A DNA stretch of 64,000 nucleotides from Undaria pinnatifida (taxonomy: Eukaryota > Sar > Phaeophyceae > Laminariales > Alariaceae). Every line of letters starts with the position of its first letter. Within the stretch, counting starts at the first letter, position 1. Below the pieces are notes generated by a model. The model was not told the origin of the DNA, did no database searches, and saw nothing but the letters and a program-made list of their open reading frames with translations. The DNA lies in the NCBI GenBank assembly GCA_012845835.1, contig JABAKD010000019.1, positions 13,471,344 to 13,535,343 of the forward strand, in the 5' to 3' direction. Shown piece after piece: positions 1 through 11,272 of this stretch. The position numbers and the translations under genes are program-made.

Positions 1-32
1 CATTAATTAGGCGACCCAATCAAGTTTTTTTT

Positions 33-645
33 TTCTAGGGGACCGGTGCATGAAGCGGCCGCATTGTGCCAAAGATTGCTTTTGTGGAACGTTTCTGGAA
101 CGATTTCGTACCATCGTGTTTCTGTGTTGCTTGTTTCCGGTATTATTTCGAACATGCCATTGGTGGCAGGTTTTTACTGTTTCCGGGGTACGATTTCGTA
201 CCAAAGGTCGCTGTTGTTGGGTGGTTCTTGTACGATTTCGTACTGAATGCGCAGGTTTTCTGATTTCCGGTAAACATTAGCGAGCTTTGTTACGTAAGAG
301 CCAGCGATCGTTGGTACATAATTGTGCAGTAAAGGAGCAAAACAGCGACATTTTACGCAGGTGTACCAGAAGCAGTCAACAACAGCTATCTACCTTTGGT
401 CTGAAAACGTACTGGAAACAGTAAACACAGCGACCATTGGTACGAAATCGTAACGGAAACAAACAGAACAGTGGCATTTTTTTACGACATCGTACCGGAA
501 ACAGGAAACAACAGCAACCTTTGGTATGGTGCAGCCCCTTAATGAACCGGAGCCCTAGCTGAAATGCTCGATACGGCCTCCTAATGCACCAGTCCCTACC
601 AACAAATCCCAGGTTCGGTCCCCAAATGCACCGGTCCTTTAACGC
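33..645. repeat. Repeat block with inverted ends and TTTCGTACC monomers
   Basis: The ends carry a 12-bp inverted repeat, GGACCGGTGCAT at 40-51 and its complement at 626-637. Looser copies of the right end lie near 543 and 583. Between them are degenerate monomers of about 40 bp built on TTTCCGGTACGATTTCGTAC followed by CAAAGGTCGCTGTTGTT. They run forward at about 85-280 and in reverse complement at about 340-540, so the two halves can fold on each other. This resembles a short non-autonomous TIR element of about 600 bp. I see no target duplication and no credible coding frame. Confidence 0.55.
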
Positions 646-1335
646 ATTACAAAAAAGTACGGGTATGTTGATCGATCGTACCGCATATTAATAAACTAGG
701 ATACTCTCAAGTGGCCGACCGATGACGGTCGTCAGGACTTGCTCCTAGTGTCGTTGCGAGAGGAATTCGAGCATCACCCATGGTGCAGAAGATACATATC
801 CACGCTTGAATAGGGGCCCTCAATGGCCCAATCAAAACTTACTCACCGACGAACGGGAAGACTCCGATGCGGTCGAGAAGAGAGTGGGCAGAAAGGGGGT
901 GGTGCTGTACCTTGCTTCTTCGACGTCGACAGAACTGCTAGGATCCAGAACTCTATGAGAATAAAGTGTATTTGTCTGCCTTGCTCGAGAAGCTTACAGG
1001 CAGCTACGGGACTGTCAGAAAACTCTCGAACATTCCCAAAATACTTCTACGAGATTCCTCAAATATTCTAGAACGCGAACAGCCTGGTACCTGGTAAGTT
1101 TTACCGATACTCGTTGACTACGTAGACAGCGCTGTGTACTAATCCGCTACGAGTATTAGATGGCATGTAACACATCGACGAGCAACTCTGTAGGCTACCT
1201 GCTACTCCTGTGGAGCTGCAGTAAGTGCTAACATGGAGCTATACTGAACATTGATAATGACAATAGGCTGATGTCACCTATTTATTAACACGCCTCCTCA
1301 ATGAATGGATGTCACGTATTCAAATACAACTGCAA
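646..1335. other. No recognisable feature
   Basis: I see no repeat family, RNA gene or protein motif here. One 82-residue plus-strand frame at 823-1071 has no recognisable sequence and no coding signature. Confidence 0.4.
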
Positions 1336-1339
1336 TGCC

Positions 1340-1600
1340 GCAAACAAGTAATCTCGTAACCCAAAAGTTCCACCATGGAGTAACTCTTACATTTGAGCTT
1401 TTGAAGTGAAATGCCGTTGTAACCCCAACTTTTACCCTAACCCATCGCGGATTTAAATCAGAGAACTAAAAACAGTTCGAAAGCTCAAGACCGCAAAGAA
1501 AGGGTCAGGAAAAAGAAAAAATAAATCGCGCAAGTGACCCCGAGCAACTGCAAAGAAAGGTATCAAAAGTGACCCCCCAAACGTAGGCACGGTCAGTGGC
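1340..1600. mobile_element. M1 short TIR element, degenerate copy
   Basis: The right half matches the M1 family: an ATCGCGGATTTAAATC segment near 1443, a purine-rich stretch, then CGCGCAAGTGACCCCGAGC at 1528 and a terminal CCCCCCAAACGTAGGCACGG. The same order is seen in better M1 copies at 4446-4693 and 60113-60377. The left end is poorly preserved. No protein is encoded. Confidence 0.5.
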
Positions 1601-1739
1601 CAGCACGTTTCCGACTGGCGAGACGGGATTCCTCAACCGAAGCACTAGCCAGCGGCGGACAACCTTCTTAGCGCTGCACTCCCGAGATGGGGACACAACA
1701 CTCGACATTAGACTCGGAAACAGTTTTGGGGTTCGGAAT

Positions 1740-2240
1740 AGGGATAACTTGGAGAGCGGCATCAAGTATATGAATGCCGGCAACAGCTGGATTGTGCAGA
1801 TACTGGGGGGAAGAGGGCGGGGCAGAGCGCACGGAGTACATACTGTGTATGTGGACGATAAGGGTAGTTTGGTTTGGCCAAAGCATGTATGATTGACGAG
1901 AAAAGGATGAGTCTCCTGGAAAGAGGAACTATCCAGCTCCTGATAGATTTGAGAGCGTCATAACATGAAATGTTGGCAAAAGCTGAACATACTAGATACA
2001 GCAGGTAGTTGGGGGGGGTATGTAATGTGTATGGGACGCGTGTTGAGATAGGGGTATTATAGCACGGTTTGACCGAAACCCGACTGAATGAAGGGACTCC
2101 TCATGTGAGTACACTCCACCCAGCGGTAGACAAGTTGGAGAGCACGGTACAATGTAGAATGCTGCCAATAGCTCGATATTTGAGATACAGGGGGCGCGGG
2201 GGGAGCACGGGAGGGGCAGAGTGCACGGGATACAAAAATT
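1740..2240. repeat. Diverged tandem repeat of a few hundred bases
   Basis: The segment at about 1745-1845 (AACTTGGAGAGCGGC, GGGCGGGGCAGAGCGCACGG) is repeated with many substitutions at about 2130-2235 (AAGTTGGAGAGCACGG, GGAGGGGCAGAGTGCACGGG). A weaker match lies near 1975-2035. Short open frames on both strands at 1596-2365 are probably incidental to this repeat. Confidence 0.45.
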
Positions 2241-2944
2241 ATTTGAGCGCGTGCTACTACAGGTGTGGTGCTGTTCGGTCCAATAATTTTCAGACTGACG
2301 GGACTCCAAACGTGAGGAACGGCTCAGTTTCGTTGGAGTCCCAATTCTGGTCAATAACATCATAATTTAGATACCCAGGTCGTGGGACGTTTCACCGGAT
2401 TGACAATCAACTTGTTTCGCAGTCAAGGTTTGGGTGAGATATGAAGAGCTCCTGAAGCGTGGAGGCCAAACAACACCACGTGCTACCGCCACCGTGGAAT
2501 AGACCTATGCCGTATCACGCGCTTGAGTTAGATTCAGCACCGAGAAATGGTGCACACTGCTACACGAGCAGTTTGTGGCATGACTATACATCAGTATCGC
2601 CGCTTTTCGTACGCAGGACTGAATACGGTGTTTCATTTATACTTCGATATACTAAGATTGTATGAAAAATGAGCATGCACACGGTGCGATTCTCCACATG
2701 ACGCCTGCTGGGGCAACCACACGCAAAACCCACTCCGAAGCGTAATTTGTTGGCGCAGAATACAAAACGCTCATATATCGGTGCTTAGTTTGAGTGAAAA
2801 ACAAAATATCAAAAACGTAGGTCTGAGTGGCTGAAAACGAATCCCTAATAGTTACCCCCCTACCTAAAGAGTCTAGTCTATATCGTACATTATTACCGAA
2901 GTCCTGTCGCCTATCGGATCACTGAAAATTACCACCATAGACCG
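2241..2944. other. No recognisable feature
   Basis: I see nothing I can assign. A short motif GGGTGAGATATGAAGAGCTC near 2433 recalls the inner part of M2 elements, but no ends are present. Confidence 0.35.
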
Positions 2945-3060
2945 ACACACTAATATTCGACAGGTACCAGGTGGTAGAATCAGCCTGGGGGCGTTGGTGG
3001 AAGCTGGACAACTGGCGGCAATACGGGCTATTCAGCAGACCGGATGCGCCGTCGACAAAT
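2945..3060 (-). repeat. Repeat E, copy 1 (coding-like on minus strand)
   Basis: Read on the minus strand, this stretch gives a frame with the pattern CRQ-x-S-x2-H-x-RPQ followed by L-S-N-I-S. The same pattern recurs at 3430-3570 and 53776-53910 (CRQ or FRQ, then H-x-RPQ, then L-x-NV). Three copies keeping the same frame suggest that the ancestor was coding, perhaps part of a transposon protein. Similarity is moderate, and I recognise no domain. Confidence 0.4.
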
Positions 3061-3336
3061 TGGAATGGTCGCACCGTAAATGGTATGATGCGATAGCGAA
3101 ATATCACCTGACGTCTAGTAGTGTCAAGTTTTCCGTCTGACTTTGTGCAGCATGACCTTCAACGTTGCTCACTCATAAACATTCACATGCTGTAGAAGAA
3201 CACCAAGAGAAGCCCACAGAAAGGGAGCCCTGCCCTGTGCATAAAGTCTGGCCCCTTTCTATACCTGATTCCGGCTTAGTGTCGCCTTAATCCCGTGTCA
3301 CACGTGTCTTCTGTCGTTCCACTAAGTACGGCATCA

Positions 3337-3570
3337 ACACCGACACACTCGCAATAGGCAGGTTGCGCACCGTCTATAATGTGGTACGAGCTCAATTATT
3401 ACCTGCCATCTATCATAATCCTGTCGCTAGAGGTGCAAACTGTTCCGACACACTCACATTCGGCAGGTCGCAGAAGCACGTTTGAGGCCGGTGGTGGGCG
3501 TCGGAGTCCTGGCGGCAAGTATATCGAGGAAAGTTCGGAAAGTCCGCGTGATGCCCGTGTGGTACGTTCA
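3337..3570 (-). repeat. Repeat E, copy 2, with a partial tandem copy
   Basis: At 3442-3560 the DNA aligns with 53776-53905: CGCAGAAGCACGTTTGAGGC against TGCAGAAGCAAGCTTGCGGC, then GGCGT or GACGT and CTGGCGG shared. The motif CCGACACACTC near 3340 repeats at 3443, so part of the unit is duplicated about 105 bp apart. The minus-strand frame is open at 3413-3724 (103 residues) and contains the CRQ...H-x-RPQ-x-CFC pattern. Function unknown. Confidence 0.45.
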
Positions 3571-4009
3571 AGACGCGTGCTAGGATAAAGGTGGCAGGTT
3601 TCGGCGAAAACGTATCCGACTGACGGGGCTCCTTCACCGAGGAACTTCCTGAACACGTTGCAATACCATTTGCAATAAGATTCGCACTTTCCAATGTTAT
3701 TCGTGTTTGAACTAGCCTTTTCAATTTTTCATCCGGTTGCGATTTCTATGCCCAACGACACTGTGGGTTGCTCCAAGCTGAAGAAAGAGCCCCGACGAAC
3801 ATAAGCATTGTGGATTTCGGCCAAACGATGCTGAAGCTATTGGCGCAAAACATTTTAATTACATGCCTACCACGACATACGTCATTGGCCAGCTCTGCTC
3901 CTGCCCCCTGTAGCATTGATGCTCCTGCCCCCTGGGGCATTCACTGTACGCATTAGCCCTTTCAGGGTTTAGGAAAAAAACACACCTAAGACAGGGGCGT
4001 AATTTTTAG
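3571..4009. other. No recognisable feature
   Basis: Two near copies of GCTCCTGCCCCCTG lie at about 3896 and 3920. Nothing else stands out. Confidence 0.35.
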
Positions 4010-4217
4010 GGTCGCTTTCTCAGCGACTCAGCGCGACTCGAGCCATGGCTACCCTGTGGCTTTGGAGAAATATCATCATCTAGGCTGCGTCAATACGAAA
4101 ATTTCAAATCCGATTTCGAGTGGGGCGTAGAGCCACTCGCCGTACGTAGTGGAAATAGGGGTATAACACTACTGTATGCTGGTATCCTATATATTACGGT
4201 AGCACCGTAGCCTTGGT
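4010..4217. mobile_element. M1 element, degenerate copy
   Basis: The right end CACCGTAGCCTTGGTC at about 4203-4217 is the reverse complement of the M1 terminus. A degraded inner palindrome (CAGCGACTCAGCGCGACTCG) lies at about 4020-4040. The left end is not clear. Only the right terminus is well supported. Confidence 0.4.
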
Positions 4218-4445
4218 CGAGAGAAAAATGAAAAAAAAAGACGAAAAACAACATATCAATGGACGCATGCTACAGTAGGGAGATATGACTATCTCGCTTC
4301 TAAGGGTCCTCACTTGACGATCTTTATACCTCGCCAAAAACCTTGTCCTGTGAATAAACCTGTACCCTTAACCCGGTACACTATCCCATGGCCTAGACTA
4401 GGCATACAACAAAAAAATACCACACAGAATAACCATACAAAGACT

Positions 4446-4693
4446 AAGGCTACGGTAGGGGGGGTACCCCCATTTTCACTGGTGTTTTGAGCCACTCGCA
4501 CGAGTGGCTCTGTACCCTACGGATGAAGATGGTGTAGGAACTTGGTTTGCCGCAGCTTAGATCACCTTTGCATTGCGGGTTGATTTCGTCAATGTAAAAC
4601 ATAAAGAAAACGTAAGATTGCATAGTTACTCGCGCGAGTGACCCCTAGCCACTGAAATAAAAGGCCCAAAAGGGGACCCCCTACCGTAGCCTG
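4446..4693. mobile_element. M1 short TIR element, good copy
   Basis: The left end reads AAGGCTACGGTAGGGGGGT and the right end is its complement, ACCCCCTACCGTAGCCT, giving a terminal inverted repeat of about 17 bp. Just inside each end is a short palindrome: GAGCCACTCGCACGAGTGGC near 4490 and ACTCGCGCGAGTGACCCC near 4628. The 248-bp length, TIRs and absence of a coding frame make this a MITE-type non-autonomous DNA transposon. I could not find a convincing target duplication. Superfamily undetermined. Confidence 0.8.
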
Positions 4694-5040
4694 GGTCCAA
4701 AGACGATTTTGAAATCGTAAACAAAATTAGCATGTCGACGATTTGTGTACTGTAGTTCTTCAACAAAAAGCCACGTTCGTCAGAAACAGTTTGGCCAAAG
4801 AGTGCTGCAGCGGTCGGGGCCCCTTGGCAGACGACGACACCCGCATTAAAGTTGGAACTCTGCACCAAAGTGGGACCGCGCGTTATCTCGGGATGGTGCA
4901 GTGTTATAAATAAATGAAATGTGTCAAGCGGGCCGGTCTGACAAGTGATTATTACCGCACTAAAGAGGACCCCATTACTTCGGGACCACGACCGTATCTC
5001 CATCGGAACAAGCGGCAACGCCGGCTACAGAATCGCTTAT

Positions 5041-5299
5041 GCGCGTGCTACGATAGAGGTAGCACCTCTTCTTTGTCGTTTTTGTCTCTGAATGGCGGGG
5101 ATCCTTGGCCCAAACTCGTCTGAAAGCCTTCATGTTTATTTTCAGCAAGCTGAACGCTTCTTATACCTAGGCCACGAGGAGGTTGGTCATCGGTCAGCGC
5201 ATTCAGTACTCGGAAATTAACTATTTGGGCGGGGTGTAGAGGCCCTGAAGCAATGGGCCTCACAGAAACAAAAAAGGCAGACCAGTAGCGTAGCATGTG
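5041..5299. mobile_element. M3 short TIR element
   Basis: The left end GCGCGTGCTACGATAGAGGT pairs with the right end GTAGCGTAGCATGTG. Inside the left end is AATGGCGGGGATCCTTGGCCC, an inner motif shared with the M3 copy at 38414-38673. Length about 259 bp. The TIR core CTACGATAGAGG is related to those of M1 and M2. No protein-coding frame is credible. Confidence 0.65.
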
Positions 5300-5889
5300 T
5301 CCTCAAGCGAAGCGGTCCTTACGCTGCTATGGTAGTGGTAGTGTCCGAAGACCGACGTTAAAGGATATGCGACACGCTGACATCGTACTGATGTTCCAGG
5401 CTACGGCAGTGAGGGTCACGTTAATAGCGTCGTTTATCGGCAGCTCAAGACACACGCGCGCGCGAGCAGCTACCGTGTACATTTTAAATTTGCGGTATGC
5501 ATCGTGATGGAAAGTGTTGGTATGCTCCGCGAAGAAACTCATTGGAGAGCGGAGGAACTCGGGCGAGTGGTTGAAGCATTGCAACCGAAATGGGGCTAGC
5601 TCTCCTGCCGTAACCATTGTCTGTTGATACTCCTACTGCTCCACACCCTTGCTATATATATGGGTGATTTGATTTTGGGCCTCACATGTCGATTCCATGC
5701 TCGATATAAGGAGTCAATCCTCTGATAAGGAACCGAGTTACGGTAAAATGTTTTTTTAATGGCTAGATTTTGTAAAGTAGAAAGGGTGTACCCTACACTA
5801 GATCCAGTATAGGATTCGAAAAGGGTCAACATACAAAAGTAGATATCTGGTATACACTGCGCATGGTTTAAGGACAACCCAATCCCATT
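5300..5889. other. No recognisable feature
   Basis: A short CACACGCGCGCGCGAGC tract lies near 5452. Overlapping minus-strand frames at 5327-5617 and 5596-5877 show no domain. Confidence 0.35.
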
Positions 5890-6070
5890 GCGGCGCCTCT
5901 TCTCACCTTAGAGCACGGATCATCATGATCTTTGAACTGACTGTAAATTCCGTTTGCGAAGTGGAAGAACGTGCCCGCTGGGTTTGTTTCCACGAGCTCT
6001 GTTGCATACGGTACCCCGGCGCACGCGTTCGAAGCAGTCAGTCGCGGAGGACACAGGGAAAATACTTTTC
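5890..6070. repeat. Repeat F, copy 1
   Basis: This segment aligns with 57610-57790: TTTGTTTCCACGAGCTCTG here against TCTGTTTCCACCAGCTCTG there, preceded by GTGGAAGAACGTGCCCG against ATGGTAGAATGTGCCGT, and CACCATGATG against CATCATGATC upstream. In the 57.6-kb copy the matched part sits in a 122-residue plus-strand open frame; here the frame is short. I see no element ends. It is a diverged dispersed repeat of unknown nature. Confidence 0.5.
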
Positions 6071-6907
6071 GTATACCCGGTAACTATTACTATTATTAGT
6101 ATCGCTTATAGCGTCTGGAGGGGTTGACCAAGTGACGCTTCTCTACCGCTGCTGTTACTGCGGAGTATGTAGCTTCCATTTACCCTTTCCTGATGAAAAT
6201 GGCATATAATACAGAGTAAACCGATTGACCTCGTACTAGTTTAATGCCCGTCGGCCAGCAAATGCACAAAGTCGGCGAAGGCATGATAGATACACACAAG
6301 GGCTCGACAGCTGGGTGGGATGCGGGGTGAGGAGCAACCACAACCAGCGCCTCACCGCCAAGTGCGGAGGTATGCTGTTTACCAATTTTGCATTCAACGA
6401 ATATTCGTATATGCCATACGTCATAAAGATTGCGCAGACAGTCCTGCCCTTCCTTCCTGTGGCTTGGTGCGAATCTACACAGAAAAACAGATTGGAGGTT
6501 CAAGGAGTCAAAAGGGGATATTCCAGGGCATGCCCCCCCGGCGTTATTAGTTGGAACGCACATACAAGTTTGTCAGCTGGGGTGGAGTGCGGGGCGTGGC
6601 TGCGCCCCACCACGCTCCCCGCCGCCCCCCTTGGCCCTGTGCTGTTTTCGAATACAACGGATCCTATATCGATGTCGGCCTCGCCATGTCTAAAAACCTT
6701 GTGGGGAAACTGAAAGGTTGCCTGGAAAATGGTGACCGGCCAATGTAACGTACGAATTACCCATTCAATTTCAGTATATATATATGTACCGGTACAAAAA
6801 CATGAAAAGTAATCACGGGCCCATGGTCATGCACAATCTTCTTCCAGATGAACTAAAACGCTGCCCACCGCCCCGCCTGTCATTGTGCTGTGCTACACCG
6901 TTGGGGG
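6071..6907. other. Unassigned; overlapping open frames on both strands
   Basis: Frames of 127 residues (minus, 6180-6563) and 132 residues (plus, 6315-6713) overlap almost fully. Neither has a domain, a repeat homologue in the window or flanking splice context that I can argue for. I do not call a gene. Confidence 0.35.
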
Positions 6908-6985
6908 CTAAGGCTACAGTGTATGGTAGAGGGAGGGGGGGTGTACCCGGTGTGCATGACCTTAGTCGTATGACATAGACCCTCA
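6908..6985. mobile_element. M1 end fragment
   Basis: AAGGCTACAGTGTATGGTAG followed by a G run and GTGTACCC matches an M1 left terminus with a small insertion. The element's other end is not evident. Confidence 0.4.
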
Positions 6986-7850
6986 CATCCCTACTATGCC
7001 GGGACGAAGTACCCCGTGTTTTCACCAGTCAGGCAGACATTGCTTGCACCAAGCGCGAAGCGCCGTGAGGTATTCTGCGAGTCGCATGAACGATGAGCTA
7101 CATCCTACTCTAAGAGCCATTTGTAAGGTGGACTTCCGCACCTTGTGCGCACTTTCTGGCATATCGGATGATAATTTCAGTACTACTTGTTGTCTGGTGC
7201 GGCCACTTCCAGAGACAGCAATGAGTATTACTATGTGTCTGCCTCGTGGGCGCCTTACCATACTCACACTAAGTGATACGATCATTCCCCTTGTGCGGAG
7301 TTAGGCTTCTCCATCCCGCACAATGTGATCTAAATAGATAACCACCACGGTGACCGCCGAAAAATTCAAAACCAAAAACGTGGGCGGGTCACTCGCTGCG
7401 CACCGTGCTTCAGAGGCTCGTGGTTACTTGCGCAAGAGACCAGCAATATATTTGCGGGATTTGTTTTTCGCGTCATTTTTGTACCGCCATCGAGTTGTTA
7501 GTTTTGCCCTTTGCAACACGTATGGATTAAGGCCGCCTTTGAGTCAAGTACCGCGCCAAACACGCTAGTGGCCTGACCTAGCGTTGGAGATAAATGCGGG
7601 TAACCTTTACGGAAGCCTTGATCCGAAAGGTGAATATTAAATATGTACATAAACAACTTTGGTTTGGCAATGAAATGGCGATGTGGACGGGCGAGATGTT
7701 CTCTCACTTTTCAGCCTTGCGTGACTGGCGCCGGTCGCCCGCTTGGTGTTTGGAAACAGCTCCGGCATGATGGTCAGGTACGAGCAGTTCGGAGCTCCGG
7801 TCCTTGTGACCCGTCCGCTGCCAAGAGGTGCAGCGAATGGAAAACGGACT
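6986..7850. other. No recognisable feature
   Basis: Frames of 102 residues (plus, 6996-7304) and 87 residues (minus, 7022-7285) cover each other, and neither is recognisable. A CGGGTCACTCGCTGCGC motif near 7385 faintly resembles the M1 inner palindrome. Confidence 0.35.
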
Positions 7851-7926
7851 TAGGGGTTAGAGTTGGGGTTAGAGCTTGCATCAGGGATGGAGAAAGGGTT
7901 AAGGTTAGCATCAGAGTCAGGGTTCA
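7851..7926 (+). repeat. Degenerate TTAGGG-like stretch
   Basis: The sequence repeatedly approaches GGGTTAGAGTTGGGGTTAGA and AGGGTTAAGGTTAGC, with irregular spacing. It could be an ancient interstitial telomere-like tract or chance G/T/A-rich repetition. The match to TTAGGG is loose, so confidence is low. Confidence 0.3.
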
Positions 7927-8740
7927 CTCGGGGGGCAACGGACAGACGAGGCCCAGACTACTGAATGCGCAGAACGTATGGTGAGATAAATATGCACCAA
8001 TTTATGCGAACGACGCTCCTCAAGTGAGGGGCTCTGCCGCTCATCAAACGCTCATGTTTTCAGTCAAAAACAAAGCACAACCGGATGAGCAATACCTGAG
8101 CATTGCGCCTTGTGCTAGGTATACTTGGAACATCATTGTATGACTGTCCTAACGTATATACTATAGACTATGTACGATAATACTGGGTATTTTCTCTCGT
8201 TGAGGAACCTGGCCAACACAAGCCACGGGAGGGTGTTTTTCACTGAGGCTCCGAGGGTGACACGAGGACCCCTATACCTCACCGGAAAAGGCCAAAATGT
8301 TTCATTAAGTAAACTCAGAGTGCAACCAGATGGCCAAAGCCGTCGCACACGGGTGAAAAAAAATGTTCCTGTTGCCCAAACCGAGTGCCATTCCCATGAG
8401 TCGGGGTTACGGTTAGAGTTGAGGAGGCCCGTCAAGACCCCCCCTCCCCCCAGAAATGCTGTCCTTGCCGTAGCGCTCATCACATCGTATAACACGTGTA
8501 TAGATCGTCTCAGGTATTTCGACCATGTTGGATAGTTTGTTGATCTATGGTATTACTTCAGCAGTAATTGAGAAAATCATTCGGTTATGGTTTGCGTGGC
8601 CAAAACATGATAGCCGTATCGCAGCACGGTTCTTCGTAGGTGGAGAGGAAACTTGTTTCCCATGCTGACGGGTGCCTCGAGGTAAGGTACCACGTTTAGG
8701 CCGGACCACTTTGGAGCACGTGCGGCATCGAAATATTTCG
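7927..8740. other. Unassigned; overlapping open frames
   Basis: A 121-residue plus-strand frame (8170-8535) and a 120-residue minus-strand frame (8133-8495) overlap almost completely. No motif is recognisable in either. Nothing else is seen. Confidence 0.35.
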
Positions 8741-9029
8741 GACCAAGGGTTCGCAATTATAGTATCCTACTCTATCACACTCGCTCGAGCGGCTCTATAG
8801 AACCTCAAGTACAAACACGCACTGTTGTTGGTGTTTGTTTTCGTGCCGCGTAGCTCACGATTCTATTGCGGGTCAAACTAGCATAATTTAAACAGCACAA
8901 AATATCGAAAGCCCTCCAAGGATCAGGGAGGTGACTCGCGCGAGTGACCCCGAGCCACTGCAAAAAAGGCCGCAAGCGAACCGCAATATAATAATAGCAT
9001 AACACAACCGCCCTACCGCCGCCTTGGTG
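8741..9029. mobile_element. M1 short TIR element
   Basis: The right terminus CCCTACCGCCGCCTTGGT matches the M1 consensus, and the left terminus ACCAAGGGTTCG is degraded. The two inner palindromes are present: CACTCGCTCGAGCGGCTC at about 8778 and GTGACTCGCGCGAGTGACCC at about 8931, the second followed by CGAGCCACTGCAAAAAAGG as in other copies. Length about 289 bp. No coding frame. Confidence 0.7.
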
Positions 9030-9475
9030 TTGCGAGTCACGGGACATGTGTACTACCGAAAAGTACCCGAAGTCGTTGGAGCGCCGCATATGTTATCTCA
9101 CCCTTCTTCGGGGGGTGGGTGGCAATTATTTTCCTCCTCGAGCTCAGGTTTTGGAGGAGATGCTGCGGAGCACTTCAGGTTAGACGCCTCCTTAAAATTT
9201 AACCGCACCGCTACAATAAAGGACGTGTTTCCCGCACAGGGTCAAGACACGTGCTACAATAATAGACTAGAGGCATGAACAAAAATACTCTTCTAGCTAC
9301 TTGCTTTCCTGACGGAACGCCGTTTCGGTTTTACAACATTGGATTAAGGATACCTAGCCAGTGGGTCTGTTTATCGGATTGCACTTTTATATTACTCACC
9401 TTTCTTTTTTTTTGTGAGATATAGAGCACCTCCTCATGTCAGAATCCTCAAAACAAAAATAGCGAATCCCTACCG
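9030..9475. other. No recognisable feature
   Basis: A GTGAGATATAGAGCACCTCC motif near 9413, followed by ATCCCTACCGCAAGG, looks like the end of an M2 or M1 element abutting the next M1 copy. No complete element can be drawn. Confidence 0.35.
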
Positions 9476-9751
9476 CAAGGCCAAAGCTACGGTGTGGGGG
9501 TCACGTCTGGGGCCCAACGTTGCGGTGGCTCGGGGTCACTCGCGCGAGAGACCCCCCTGCTCCTGTGCGGTCTTGAGGTTTTAGCGCTGTTTTATTTTTG
9601 CGATGCTTATCCGAAATGGAAAGGTTATCTACGCCGCGTCAAATTTAAATCGCGTAATAAAGATATTTTAGTGAGTGAGGTAAAAAGTCACCCGTTTGAG
9701 TGGGTTACACTCGGCGGGGAAAAAGGAGGCACCCCCCCTACGTTGGCCTTG
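9476..9751. mobile_element. M1 short TIR element
   Basis: The left end CAAGGCCAAAGCTACGGTG and right end CCCCCTACGTTGGCCTTG form an imperfect inverted repeat. The inner palindrome GGTCACTCGCGCGAGAGACC lies near 9534 and a degraded partner (AGTCACCCGTTTGAGTGGGT) near 9686. Length 276 bp, close to the other M1 copies. A 106-residue open frame at 9494-9814 lies across the element and is not taken as a gene. Confidence 0.75.
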
Positions 9752-10012
9752 ATCCATAGCAAGCATCAAATTGTTACCGGTGATAGACGACACACCTTTC
9801 ATAGCCGCCCTTGACACACTTGTTCAGAAATGCGGACACCAGGCGCTCCGCAGGGTCTCGCACAACCACGAACCTTGAGGTTGTCGGAGGCAGACGGTGA
9901 GCAATAGTACGCTTAGGGGTTATTATGAGTCGACGGTAGATACGCATGTCACGGGAAGGAAGGGTAAAGCGAGAGCAGCAGAGTGAAGCGTAAGATATAG
10001 TGGGCTTAGGGA

Positions 10013-10294
10013 CAAGTGCTACGATAGAGAGAGGTATGCCTTTTCATGGCGACAATGTTTTCTGAATTATGGCGCTCCTTAACCCAAAATCGTCGGGAAA
10101 AGTTTTTTTTAGCCAATTAATTTGTTTTTGCATGATTCTCGTGAGGTACCTATTAATAGCTGGGCCATGGCATTTTTCATCCGGTGAGGAGCAGTTTAAA
10201 GTTTTCTCCAAATCAGGTGTTGGGAGGGGTCTTAACCTCCCAAATTGACGAAAAACTCGGGAACAAAGTGGAGCATCTCTGTCGTGCCACGCGT
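10013..10294. mobile_element. M3 short TIR element
   Basis: The left end AAGTGCTACGATAGAGAGAG pairs with the right end CATCTCTGTCGTGCCACGCG. Inner motifs GGCGCTCCTTAACCC, GGGCCATGGCATTTTTCATC and GGAGGGGTCTTAACCTCCC are shared in the same order with the copy at 38414-38673. Length about 282 bp. Non-coding. Confidence 0.75.
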
Positions 10295-10843
10295 ATGGAG
10301 CTTAAGAGTGGAGGGTGCATGATGATGAATGAAACCGACGGGTGGAGGTATTGTTTAGGACCAAGCCGTGCGAAATGGTAGGAGTATGGCTTGATGGGCA
10401 GAGGGTGGACGAGAACCTACTGAGAAGGAAGGGTACACAAAGAAAGGGTGACAGAACCAAACGAAAGAAAACTTAGGCCTCGGGTTCAAGCGTAGCGAGT
10501 AGATGGGCAGGCAATCACGAGGAGGGGTGGAGCTGTTGTTTGGAGCCAAAGGTGAGAAACAGCAGGCTGAGGGTTGACGAACGGGATCCATAGCAAGCGT
10601 AGGGTTGAAGGGCGAAAGGTAGATGCTCATGGAAACTAAAAGCGAAGATGGAGCTAAGACTATTGAAAAACAGTAGAGCTTGACGGCTCGAGGGTGCTAA
10701 GGTGATGGACATGGAATGAAAATGCAGGGTTGGTCAAGACATGCGTGAGATCAAGCAACGTAGACCGCCCTGAAGGCACATGTACTTGGGTCTTAGTTTC
10801 GCTACAACATGCAATGCTATAGGCAGAAGCCGGGATTACTGCC
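10295..10843. other. Purine-rich stretch without recognisable gene
   Basis: The plus strand is rich in A and G from about 10300 to 10720, with recurring AGGGTGGA, AGGGTTGA and GATGGGCAG. The minus strand therefore has open pyrimidine-rich frames (91 residues at 10355-10630), which I regard as composition artefacts. Confidence 0.4.
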
Positions 10844-10920
10844 TCGGCTAAGGTTACGATGGTAGGGGGCAAATTTCCATTTTCTGTTTGAAGCCACGCC
10901 GCTCAAGAACGTGCTAAACA
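10844..10920. mobile_element. M1 end fragment
   Basis: GGCTAAGGTTACGATGGTAG followed by GGGGCAAATTTCCATTTTC and GAAGCCACGCCGCTC parallels the left quarter of the 4446 copy. The right end is absent. Confidence 0.45.
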
Positions 10921-11272
10921 ATATATATACTCCGGAGTACGGGCTTGGCGCACAATAACAAGCATCCCATGATCGTGCGTATTTCGAAACCTAATTCAGT
11001 GATACCAAAATAGGTAGCCACTGATCCGACCGGATCTTAGGTAGCTATGTTAACAGAAGTCCAAATGGTGACCCCTCTCGCATAGCCGCGGTCGATCAAG
11101 CTCGAGTTTAACACTGAGAAAGACCAAGTTCCCTACCAGTATAACCGCTCTCGAACTTTGTTTTTCCCGAGAAAGCTCTCTCTTTTACATTGTTACGGGG
11201 TCTTTTCGATTAAGAGGGCATCTTTTTGTGGGCATATGGTGGTTGCTGATTAGGCGTGTGATTCGGTGTGAG

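Noticed and set aside
7851-7926. Interstitial telomere
   Set aside because: Hexamers are irregular and imperfect; kept only as a low-confidence repeat.
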